From Clostridium swellfunianum (GTDB lineage Bacteria > Bacillota > Clostridia > Clostridiales > Clostridiaceae), in contig NZ_JAMOFV010000006.1 in the NCBI RefSeq assembly GCF_023656515.1, positions 1,587,242 through 1,651,241 on the forward strand: 64,000 nucleotides of DNA, written 5' to 3'. The notes beneath the pieces were generated by a model that saw only the letters and a list, made by a program, of their open reading frames with translations, was not told where the DNA came from and did not search any database. Shown here one piece after another: positions 8,613 to 15,987 of this stretch. A program made the position numbers and the translations under genes. The number at the start of each line of letters is the position of its first letter. Positions within the stretch are counted from its first letter, which is position 1.

Positions 8613-8668
8613 CGAACGTATGTTCATTAGTATGTATTTATTTTAACTCCAGAACATATGTTTGTCAA
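8613..8668 (-). promoter_or_regulatory. SOS promoter: two LexA-type boxes over a strong core promoter
   Basis: On the minus strand, TTGACA (8663-8668), a 17-base spacer and TAAAAT (8640-8645). A GAAC-N4-GTTC box with one mismatch (8652-8663) fills the spacer. A perfect box, GAACGTATGTTC, lies at 8614-8625 downstream of the -10. Both match the Gram-positive LexA/DinR consensus CGAACATATGTTCG. Confidence 0.8.
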
Positions 8669-8703
8669 CTGCATATTGTAATATTTACCTGTTCAACTGC
8701 TGC

Positions 8704-9990
8704 TTATGCCACTACCTTCTGATACTTTCCATACCACTTTGCCTTTATAGTCCCTGTTTCCCCATTTCTATGCTTTGCAATAATAATTTCTATAAATCCA
8801 GCATCCTCGCTTTGCTCATCATAATAGTCATCTCTGTAAAGAAACATAACTATATCGGCATCTTGCTCAATGGAGCCTGAATCCCTAAGGTCGGAGAGAT
8901 AGGGCCTTTTGTTGTTTCTCGTCTCTGGAGCTCTGGAAAGCTGGGACAGAGCAACTACAGTAATATCAAGCTCCTTTGCAAGAAGCTTAAGTCCCCTTGA
9001 TATTGCGCTTACATCTTCATTTCTTGATTTAAGATTGCCTCCGTTATCTATAAGCTGAAGATAGTCTATAAAAACCACATCAAGACCGCTTTTAAGCTTC
9101 AATCTTTTGCACTCTGAGCGTATTTCCTTTAGAGTATATACATCGTCATAAATACTCAGACTGGAGCCATGAAGAAAGCTGGAGGTATCTACAATCTGCA
9201 TCCACTGCTCATCCTCAATAGCTCCTTTTTTAAGCTTGCTCATATCTATTGAAGTTCTATTAGCCATAAGCCTTTCAATGGTTGATATCTTGCTCATCTC
9301 AAGCTGAAACATAGCTACCTCAAGCCCGTTGTCCACCGCCATGTTGGCAGCTATGTTAAGCGCCACAGCAGACTTTCCCATAGAAGGCCTTGCTGCAAGT
9401 ATAACTAAATCCTGTTTTTGAAAGCCACCTGAAAAGTTGTCCATTAGCTTTAAGCCGGTAGCATATCCACCTGTGTCCCCTTTCTGCCTTTGTTCCAGCA
9501 GCTTAATATACTTATCCAAACCTTCAGTTAAGCTTCCGTCCCTTTTAGCTTCATAAAACTCCACAGCTTTAAACTCATTTAGGAGATATTCCATAAGCTC
9601 CTCATTTTCCTTATCGGTGCCTCGTATATCCTGAACAAACTGAGTTGCCGCCTTAAAAAGCCTGCGCCTTCTGGATTTATTTTTTACTATGCTGCAGTGA
9701 GCCATTACTCTGCTTGCAGATATGCTGGAGCTTACAAGCTGAGCAATATAAGTAACTCCGCCCACCTCCCCAAGAGTTGTTCCAAGTTCCTCCACAACTG
9801 TGGTAGCATCTATAGGGCTCCCCTTTAAATACAGCCTCTTCATAGCATTAAATATTATCCCGTTAGCTGTGCTGTAAAAGTCCTCTGAGGTTAAAATATC
9901 AATTATATCCTTATAAACCTTGTTATCCAGAAATACACTTCCCAAAACCTCCATCTCTGCCTCTTGATTTACAAACTTATTGACGCTCAT
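8704..9990 (-). CDS. dnaB: Replicative DNA helicase, DnaB family (accessory copy)
   Basis: The 428-aa protein covers the full DnaB fold. An N-terminal helical collar (~5-110) begins QEAEMEVLGSVFLDNKVYKDI. A linker and the RecA-like ATPase follow, with ARPSMGKSAVALNIA (Walker A), VVFIDYLQLI (Walker B), SQLSRAPETR and KHRNGETGT, the last including the arginine finger region. It unwinds DNA as a hexamer at the fork. The stop of the DnaD-like gene directly abuts its start, so the two are co-transcribed. The chromosomal dnaB of Clostridium usually sits with rplI; that context is absent, so this is probably a second, accessory copy of phage or plasmid type. It is slightly shorter than usual (~440-450 aa). 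Confidence 0.88.
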   Translation of the reverse strand: MSVNKFVNQEAEMEVLGSVFLDNKVYKDIIDILTSEDFYSTANGIIFNAMKRLYLKGSPIDATTVVEELGTTLGEVGGVTYIAQLVSSSISASRVMAHCSIVKNKSRRRRLFKAATQFVQDIRGTDKENEELMEYLLNEFKAVEFYEAKRDGSLTEGLDKYIKLLEQRQKGDTGGYATGLKLMDNFSGGFQKQDLVILAARPSMGKSAVALNIAANMAVDNGLEVAMFQLEMSKISTIERLMANRTSIDMSKLKKGAIEDEQWMQIVDTSSFLHGSSLSIYDDVYTLKEIRSECKRLKLKSGLDVVFIDYLQLIDNGGNLKSRNEDVSAISRGLKLLAKELDITVVALSQLSRAPETRNNKRPYLSDLRDSGSIEQDADIVMFLYRDDYYDEQSEDAGFIEIIIAKHRNGETGTIKAKWYGKYQKVVA

Positions 9991-10782
9991 TTAGCTCACC
10001 TCCCCCACTATCTTGTAAGCTTTGGAATTCTGTATTTCCTCTTTAGGCTTATGACCTTTAGAAGTTTTAGCCTGCCAATCCTTTATATAGGCTCTCACAT
10101 CCTCTGCAGTCTTTAGATTCTCGCTGACCCAGTTTATTAGTATGCCGTTTATATACTTCATACTTCGAGCATTATTCCTCACAGCCTCATCAATTGCCAT
10201 AAGGACTACCTCTGAAGGCAGCTTCTCGCACCAAGACTTTAAATCCTCAAGCTCTATAGGACTTGCCAAATGAATATTGCTGCTAAAGTGTTTAATTACC
10301 TCAGATATAGCAGTTTTCTTTATTCCAGCTTCTTCAGATTTCTCCGCAGGCTTTACTTCCTCACCTACTTCTATGCCCTCAAAAATGATTCCCAGATCAT
10401 ATTCAGTGTTCTTGCAAAGATTGTAAAATTTCTTTACAAAGGCTTTATTTTTAATAGCTTTAAGCTCTTTATTAACGCAGATTAAGGTTTTTATGCTTGT
10501 ACTAAGATTGTACTTATACCAATTGATTATCATGATTTCTTCAGTGGCTTCATCGTAAAGTATCTTCCCATAAGCAGTAAACTTACTTATAAGCTCTCTA
10601 ATCTTCTCTTCACTGCAGCCTAATTCAACCGCTGAAAACACTAAAGAAAAGCTATATATGCCGCACTGGCATGTCCTTGTATTAGTAAGAATATAGCTAT
10701 AAAATGCCTTTTCCTCTAAGGGCAGCCTTACTATAAAGTTATCCTGCCAAAATGTAGTTTCCAAGCTTCTGTATCTTGCCAT
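9991..10782 (-). CDS. DnaD-like replication protein (probable helicase loader/primosome component)
   Basis: The 263-aa protein starts at ATG 10782 after a GGGTGGGGG run; the longer frame to 10839 overlaps the upstream gene and has no clear site. The first ~110 residues look like a DnaD/phage O-type winged-helix domain (SLETTFWQDNFIVRLPLEEKAFYSYILTN). A charged linker follows, and a C-terminal DnaD DDBH2-type region (~165-240) ends in YINGILINWVSENLKTAED, which fits the family's YxxxILxxW-type motif. Proteins of this kind pair with DnaB to load it on DNA. Its placement immediately before a DnaB gene supports that role. Unlike DnaD of the chromosome it is not next to nth. Confidence 0.75.
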   Translation of the reverse strand: MARYRSLETTFWQDNFIVRLPLEEKAFYSYILTNTRTCQCGIYSFSLVFSAVELGCSEEKIRELISKFTAYGKILYDEATEEIMIINWYKYNLSTSIKTLICVNKELKAIKNKAFVKKFYNLCKNTEYDLGIIFEGIEVGEEVKPAEKSEEAGIKKTAISEVIKHFSSNIHLASPIELEDLKSWCEKLPSEVVLMAIDEAVRNNARSMKYINGILINWVSENLKTAEDVRAYIKDWQAKTSKGHKPKEEIQNSKAYKIVGEVS

Positions 10783-10798
10783 AAGTATTCCCCCACCC

Positions 10799-11272
10799 TT
10801 ACATGTTTCTTTCTCTGTTATCGCAAAGCAAATATCCAAGGTCTATGCCCTTTTCCTGAAGCTTATGTATATCAATAACGGCTGACCTGAATACAGTTTT
10901 CTCCCGAAGATTCTCTTCCCTTAAAAACGTCACAGGATAGCTGCTTGCAATGCAGTAGTCCTTTACCTTAAGCTCATCTCTGAAACTTACCGCATCCAGC
11001 CACTTAGAATCAAAATAGCTTTTACTTCCCTTAAAAGACTCTTCCAAAACCTCTAAATCCTCAGCTAAATGAGTATTCTCAAGCATATAATCCACAGAAG
11101 CTTTAAAATAATAGTATTTAAGCTTAGGCATCAAGGCCCTGTAGTTAAGTCTTAAGAGATAGCTTCCATTTTTATCAATGCAGGTGTCATAGTGAATCTT
11201 CCAGAGAATTTTTCTTTCACAGGCTAGTTTATTTAGAATACTGAAACAATTATCAAAGTCTGCATGTAACAT
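10799..11272 (-). CDS. Hypothetical protein, first gene of the helicase module
   Basis: I do not recognise this 157-aa protein. The start has AAGGAGTGG at good spacing, and only 16 bases separate it from the DnaD-like gene, so it is co-transcribed with the helicase and loader. It is soluble, rich in aromatic and charged residues, and has three scattered cysteines in its first half. No membrane segment or known nucleotide motif is visible. The context suggests a replication-linked role, but the sequence itself does not show one. Confidence 0.6.
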   Translation of the reverse strand: MLHADFDNCFSILNKLACERKILWKIHYDTCIDKNGSYLLRLNYRALMPKLKYYYFKASVDYMLENTHLAEDLEVLEESFKGSKSYFDSKWLDAVSFRDELKVKDYCIASSYPVTFLREENLREKTVFRSAVIDIHKLQEKGIDLGYLLCDNRERNM

Positions 11273-11461
11273 CTATACCACTCCTTGTATTTTATTTGAT
11301 AAACATAAATATGCAGCTTTGAAAGAAGTTTTCAGTAAAATGTAAAATTCTTTTTGTTATTTTTTATTTTTTTGTTATTCTTTTTCTTTTTATATAGTTG
11401 AAGGTGCATGGAAGGGGCTTGTGCTCTCTGGTGCTTGGAATAAAGTTTTTCAAAGCATAAA
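11273..11461. other. Intergenic region with strand-biased A/T tract upstream of the helicase module
   Basis: No gene is seen. Bases ~11347-11395 are almost only T on the plus strand (A on the minus strand), with the pattern TTCTTTTTGTTATTTTTTA repeated imperfectly (TTGTTATT occurs twice). The tract precedes a DnaD/DnaB-type module, so an unwinding region is conceivable but unproven. Confidence 0.35.
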
Positions 11462-11497
11462 ATAGCCTAAGCCAATAACATCAATGGCTTAGGCTAT
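11462..11497 (-). terminator. Intrinsic terminator
   Basis: A perfect 13-bp stem (ATAGCCTAAGCCA / TGGCTTAGGCTAT) with a 10-base loop is followed by TTTTATGC on the minus strand. It lies beyond the MITE, so it would end transcripts coming from the DUF4173 operon. Confidence 0.75.
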
Positions 11498-11523
11498 GAA
11501 CTTCATTTACTTATAAAAAAATG

Positions 11524-11789
11524 GGGGCTGTCTCAAAATATAGTTTAGAATAAAATTACCGCTGAAATATATAAAATATGCTTAATGAGCTGACCGCTGT
11601 GCAAGAAGTTCTAAGCTCAGAAAAACCACAAACCAAGTGTTTTCGTAAAACTCGTACCTCAAACAAACGAACAACACTAAGGTTTGTGGCTTTTCTTTCG
11701 CTAAGTCCTTCTAGGCTTCGCTAAATGCTCATACAGCATATTTTATATATTTCAGCTGCTTTTGTACTAACATATTTTGAGACAGCCCC
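11524..11789. mobile_element. 266-bp palindromic MITE-like element
   Basis: The ends are an exact 18-bp terminal inverted repeat (GGGGCTGTCTCAAAATAT at 11524-11541 and its complement at 11772-11789). Inside is a second exact 22-bp inverted repeat (11561-11582 and 11735-11756). Inside that are further imperfect pairs (AAAAACCACAAACC against GGTTTGTGGCTTTT). The whole unit can fold into one long hairpin and has no reading frame of note. These are the marks of a non-autonomous element moved by a transposase elsewhere. No clear target-site duplication is visible. It lies directly against the stop codon of the DUF4173 gene. Confidence 0.8.
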
Positions 11790-11791
11790 TT

Positions 11792-13273
11792 TTACTTTTC
11801 TGCAGACAAAAGCTTTCTTGCCCTGCTCCTGCTGAAGTTAAACTCGCTCCAGGATTTTTCAGCTTCCAAGTCTTGTTTTTTGTATTTCAAAACTTGTTCA
11901 ATGGTCTTTCTTACATAACTGTCCTCTGAATTTCTAAGCTCTAAAGTATATGGCAGAGCCTCATAGGAAAGTGAAACTAGATAATTCACATCAATTTTAC
12001 CAGTAGCATTATATCGTTCAATATTTTTTCTTGCTATAAAAGCATCTATATTAATGTAATTTATTATTGTATACATAGCTACAGTAATAACTATTATAGC
12101 TTTAATTACAGGAATTTTTCTGTTCCAAATTCCAGCTGCTACCACCATGCACAATATGAAAAGAAGTAGAATGAAAAGGTGCACGGCTACTCTTAAAAAG
12201 GTGTATCCATAGCTGTTTTCGTAAAGAGTAAGCTTAAAATTAGCTGAGTACATCATGTTTAAAGTAAATACTATAAGAATTGTCAAAAGAATGTTGGAGG
12301 CTTTAAGCAAGCCTTTGTTGTCCTTTTGCATAAACTTCATACAGCTTAATACTATTATAAAATTTATAAAGGTTACTGCTGCCAGTTCAAAGAAGCCTCT
12401 TCTTGCATATTCTGCATAGGTAAATTGAGCTGGAAGAGTCATGTTTCCACCTCCATAGAGATAGGAAAACTGGATAAGTGTAAACATCAAGTACACTATA
12501 TTTAAAGCTATCAGCACAGTTATTACAGTTATAGGCGCCCAGGATACTACTGGCATTTCAACAGCTTGTCTCCTGCCCTGTTCCTTGCTTTTAAAACCCC
12601 ATATATAAGCAAACAGATAAAAAGTAATTATTGCTACTATTACTACATGGGGTATAAAATTTTCCAGTCTGATATTCTTAAAAATCTCTGTTATATTTGA
12701 AAGATAATAGCCGAAGACCAAGTCTGCTGAGCTTAAAAGCATTATTATTACTGCTAATAAAGGAAGCGCTATAAGGACTCCTATAAGAATCTGTTTTTTA
12801 CTTTCCTCTATTTGTATTTTCATAGTGCTCTTAACTGACTTTGCTATAATTACAAAGGGCTTATTTAAATTATTAAATACATTTCCAATACCTTTTCTTA
12901 AAATTTCAACTATAAAGCTGCCTTTATTCCATTCAAGACTAGGATCTTCTATCAAGATTGAACTTACCACCATAAGTAGCGGCACCATCAAAATATTTAA
13001 TACACTAAGCACTCCATTAGTATGAACTGCAAAGCTTATGGAAAGCAGTGCTATTGGTATAAGTAAAAACCAGCCAAAGCTCTTATGAAACTTTAAACGA
13101 TCCCTTATTGACCACATAAAAAAGGCTATGCACAAAGCTATGAATATAAAATAGGATATACCCGGTGCCCTATCAAAAAACAATCTGTCAAATATAATTC
13201 CAATCAGTAGAGAAAACAGTATGCAGTATAAGCCTTCGCTTGTTCTGGATTCTTTAATTAAAGCATTTTCCAT
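11792..13273 (-). CDS. DUF4173-type multispanning membrane protein
   Basis: The 493-aa protein has about a dozen hydrophobic segments (for example YCILFSLLIGIIFDRLFF, ILIGVLIALPLLAVIIMLL and FLRVAVHLFILLLFILCMVV). A basic, charged C-terminal tail (EAEKSWSEFNFSRSRARKLL) lies in the cytoplasm by inference. The layout matches the DUF4173/DUF4153 membrane family, whose function is not known. The gene starts two bases after the XRE regulator gene ends, and its ribosome site lies inside that gene's 3' end. It is the last gene of a three-gene operon with DUF2975. The MITE abuts its stop codon. Confidence 0.7.
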   Translation of the reverse strand: MENALIKESRTSEGLYCILFSLLIGIIFDRLFFDRAPGISYFIFIALCIAFFMWSIRDRLKFHKSFGWFLLIPIALLSISFAVHTNGVLSVLNILMVPLLMVVSSILIEDPSLEWNKGSFIVEILRKGIGNVFNNLNKPFVIIAKSVKSTMKIQIEESKKQILIGVLIALPLLAVIIMLLSSADLVFGYYLSNITEIFKNIRLENFIPHVVIVAIITFYLFAYIWGFKSKEQGRRQAVEMPVVSWAPITVITVLIALNIVYLMFTLIQFSYLYGGGNMTLPAQFTYAEYARRGFFELAAVTFINFIIVLSCMKFMQKDNKGLLKASNILLTILIVFTLNMMYSANFKLTLYENSYGYTFLRVAVHLFILLLFILCMVVAAGIWNRKIPVIKAIIVITVAMYTIINYINIDAFIARKNIERYNATGKIDVNYLVSLSYEALPYTLELRNSEDSYVRKTIEQVLKYKKQDLEAEKSWSEFNFSRSRARKLLSAEK

Positions 13274-13275
13274 AA

Positions 13276-13485
13276 CTATTCATCACTCCTATATTCTAAA
13301 ATATCACCCGGCTGACAGTTTAATTCCTTACAAATTGCTTCTAAGGTAGAGAATCTAACTGCCTTCGCCTTGCCAGTCTTAAGTATGGATAGATTGGCAT
13401 TTGTAATGCCAACTTTTTCAGCTAGTTCATTAAGGGATATCTTTCGTTTTGCCATCATCACGTCTAAGTTAACTATTATAGCCAT
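13276..13485 (-). CDS. Small XRE-family HTH regulator (YozG-like)
   Basis: The 69-aa protein is a single Cro/C1-type helix-turn-helix: ISLNELAEKVGITNANLSIL is the recognition part, and FSTLEAICKELNCQPGDILEY is the conserved C-terminal half. Proteins of this type (B. subtilis YozG) are paired with DUF2975 membrane proteins (YoaS), as here. It probably regulates its own operon. The start is well set by GGGAGG upstream. Confidence 0.85.
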   Translation of the reverse strand: MAIIVNLDVMMAKRKISLNELAEKVGITNANLSILKTGKAKAVRFSTLEAICKELNCQPGDILEYRSDE

Positions 13486-13506
13486 ATTGTATTTCCTCCC
13501 TTGCTG

Positions 13507-14001
13507 CTAAACTGTGTAGTCATTTTCTTCCTTAACCTCTACTGCCTGCTTGTATATTTGTGCTAATACTAGAACAAAGCAGCCAGCAAAGAAAAAGATA
13601 AGAAATTCTGTGTCGGTGTGAATTCCTGTTGGACCAATATCTATTAAGCTGAAGCTCTTAAATTGGTTGTTATAGAAAAAGTTAACAAGGTAGCACACAG
13701 TTATTACAAAGCAGCTTGTAGCTATATTTTTTAAACTTTTTACATTGCACATGTTAAAGGGACCTTCTTTAATAACAGACTTAAGTATTTTTCTTAAGCT
13801 GTAAAGTATAAATATTAAAGAAGCTGTTCCAATTAGCAGAAGAAGCACATTCACAAGGTGACTTCTATTTGATGCTCCAATATCGCTTGGAGCCATTGTA
13901 CTTGCAATCATTGTCACTGTAAGCATAGCTCCAAAAGCCATTAGAACATTCATTACAATTATTAAAAATCTCGCCATAGAATTATATTTATTTTCTTTCA
14001 T
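13507..14001 (-). CDS. DUF2975 membrane protein (YoaS-like)
   Basis: The protein is 164 aa from ATG 14001, 9 bases after a GGAGG; upstream in-frame ATGs lack such a site. Four hydrophobic segments are visible (FLIIVMNVLMAFGAMLTV, LVNVLLLLIGTASLIFILY, IATSCFVITVCYLVNFF and EFLIFFFAGCFVLVLAQIY), the usual DUF2975 arrangement. Function is unknown. The constant partnership with a small XRE regulator suggests a membrane-linked regulatory pair. First gene of the operon with the XRE and DUF4173 genes. Confidence 0.75.
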   Translation of the reverse strand: MKENKYNSMARFLIIVMNVLMAFGAMLTVTMIASTMAPSDIGASNRSHLVNVLLLLIGTASLIFILYSLRKILKSVIKEGPFNMCNVKSLKNIATSCFVITVCYLVNFFYNNQFKSFSLIDIGPTGIHTDTEFLIFFFAGCFVLVLAQIYKQAVEVKEENDYTV

Positions 14002-14100
14002 CTCCAATTGCCTCCATAATTTCATTTCCATTTTCATCATACTACAGCTTTTTAAATAAATCAATAAAATTTTATTGTTTTTCAATAAATATTTATTAAA

Positions 14101-14144
14101 AAAGAAGTCTTGATTAGTAGATAGCTCTAAATCAAGACTTCTTT
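14101..14144 (-). terminator. Terminator after the ABC exporter operon
   Basis: A perfect 14-bp stem (AAAGAAGTCTTGAT / ATCAAGACTTCTTT) with a 16-base loop lies immediately after the stop of the ABC gene. On the minus strand it is followed by TTTAATAAAT; A/T runs on both sides allow two-way use. Confidence 0.85.
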
Positions 14145-14145
14145 T

Positions 14146-15987
14146 TTAATTTGCTGTTTCTTCAACTATTAAATTCTTAAATTGCCCATAGTACATGTCA
14201 TGATAAACCCCTCTGCTTTTAATAAGGTTATCATGATTTCCCTTTTCCATAATTCCGCCCTTATCTATAACCATTATGGTATCGGCATCACGAATGGTGC
14301 TTAAACGGTGGGCTATAATAAAGCTTGTTCTTCCTTCCATGAGCTTTAGCATGGCTTCCTGTATGTTAAGCTCAGTACGAGTATCCACGCTGCTTGTTGC
14401 CTCATCTAGTATAAGTATTGGAGTGTTTGAAAGTATTGCCCTGGAAATTGCTAGAAGCTGTCTTTGACCTTGGCTTAAATTGCTTCCACTTTCAGATAGT
14501 ACTGTATCATACCCTTTTGGAAGTCTCTTTATAAATACATCTGCATTAGCCATGGCTGCTGCCTTTTCCACTTCTTCATCTGTTGCGTCTAGCTTTCCGT
14601 ATTTTATATTTTCCTTTATAGTACCTGAAAACAAGTAGGTATCTTGAAGCACTATTCCAAAGCATTTTCTTAAGCTGTCTCTTGTGTATTCTCTAATGTC
14701 ATAGCCGTCAATTAGGATTCTTCCTTCCGTCACATCGTAAAACCTTGTTAAAAGGCTTACAATAGTAGTTTTTCCCGCTCCTGTTGGCCCAACTAAAGCT
14801 ATGCTCTTTCCTGCTTCAGCCTTAAAGCTGACATTTTTAAGCACAGGTACTTCTTTCCTATAGCCAAAGGTTACATTTTCAAATACTACTTCGCCTCTTG
14901 GATTTTCAAGAACTCTAGCTCCTTTAATATCCTCGGGCTCTTCTTTTTCATCCAATACTTCAAATACTCTTTCAGCTCCAGCAACGGCTGATTGAAGGGT
15001 ATTAAAAATATTTGCTACCTCATTAAGAGGCCTTGAAAACTGCCTTGAGTAGCTTATAAAGCTTGCTATAGTACCAACAGTTATTAAATCCTTAACCGCA
15101 AGAGTTCCTCCAACGGCGGCAACTACTGAAAAACCTATATTGTTTATAACATTCATAATTGGCATTATGTAACCTGACCATATCTGTGCTCTTATTCCAA
15201 CCTGACAAAGCTTTGAATTCATGCTTTCAAATTGTTCTATAACTTTAGCTTCATGATTAAAGGCTTTTACCACATGAATGCCTGATATTGTTTCTTCAAT
15301 ATGGCCGTTAAGGTTTCCTAAATTGGCTTGCTGCTCCTTAAAAAGCACCTTTGTCCTTTTTGCTATAGTTTTAGTAAGACCAAAAACCATAGGAATTGTT
15401 ATTATGCTGGCTAAGGTTAGTATTGGGCTCATGCTCAGCATCATTACAAAAGCTCCAACTATAGTTATAGCATTTGACATGAGCTGAGTGGTGGATTGAG
15501 ATATTGTAGAGCTTACATTATCAACATCGTTTGAAAGTCTGCTCATTATCTCGCCATGGGTTCTTGTATCAAAAAATATTACTGGAAGCTTTTGAAGCTT
15601 TGCAAAAAGAGTTTTTCTTAGGTTTTTAACTATTCTTTGTGATAATCCCGCCATAAGCCAGCCTTGAAGAAAGCTTATAAATACATCAGTTATATACGCT
15701 ATAACTAGAGTACCAACAACTACCTGAAGAGCGCTGAAATCTACTAAAGCTTTTCCTGGCGACATTGCATCTATTGCCCTTCCTACAAGCCTAGGCACCG
15801 AAAGTCCTATGGCTGCGCTTATAAAAACAAGCAAAAATATAAAGCTTAATAGATAACGTTCTTTGCCAAAGTACTTCCAAAGCCTTCTTATAGTTCCTTT
15901 AAAATTTTTAGGCTTTACTACTGGAGCCATTCTTCCCATTCCGCCTGGTCCTCTGTTTTGCCCTGGGCCGCCTGGTCTGTTAAACAT
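14146..15987 (-). CDS. ABC exporter half-transporter, subunit 2 (multidrug/lipid type)
   Basis: This 613-aa protein has a Gly/Pro/Arg-rich N-terminus, a six-helix exporter domain (~40-330) and an ATPase domain. Key motifs are GPTGAGKTT (Walker A), ILILDEATSSVD (Walker B with catalytic Glu) and the altered signature NLSQGQRQ (usual LSGGQ). It overlaps the other half-transporter gene by 8 bases, so the pair is translated together as a heterodimer. Its intact Walker A/B would form the working ATP site with the partner's normal signature. YfiB/YfiC and LmrCD/BmrCD are the familiar relatives. Substrate cannot be deduced. Confidence 0.88.
   Translation of the reverse strand: MFNRPGGPGQNRGPGGMGRMAPVVKPKNFKGTIRRLWKYFGKERYLLSFIFLLVFISAAIGLSVPRLVGRAIDAMSPGKALVDFSALQVVVGTLVIAYITDVFISFLQGWLMAGLSQRIVKNLRKTLFAKLQKLPVIFFDTRTHGEIMSRLSNDVDNVSSTISQSTTQLMSNAITIVGAFVMMLSMSPILTLASIITIPMVFGLTKTIAKRTKVLFKEQQANLGNLNGHIEETISGIHVVKAFNHEAKVIEQFESMNSKLCQVGIRAQIWSGYIMPIMNVINNIGFSVVAAVGGTLAVKDLITVGTIASFISYSRQFSRPLNEVANIFNTLQSAVAGAERVFEVLDEKEEPEDIKGARVLENPRGEVVFENVTFGYRKEVPVLKNVSFKAEAGKSIALVGPTGAGKTTIVSLLTRFYDVTEGRILIDGYDIREYTRDSLRKCFGIVLQDTYLFSGTIKENIKYGKLDATDEEVEKAAAMANADVFIKRLPKGYDTVLSESGSNLSQGQRQLLAISRAILSNTPILILDEATSSVDTRTELNIQEAMLKLMEGRTSFIIAHRLSTIRDADTIMVIDKGGIMEKGNHDNLIKSRGVYHDMYYGQFKNLIVEETAN

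Noticed and set aside
11347..11395. Replication origin with iterons
   Set aside because: The tract is A/T-rich and repetitive, but no clear iterons or DnaA boxes were seen. Kept only as a note.
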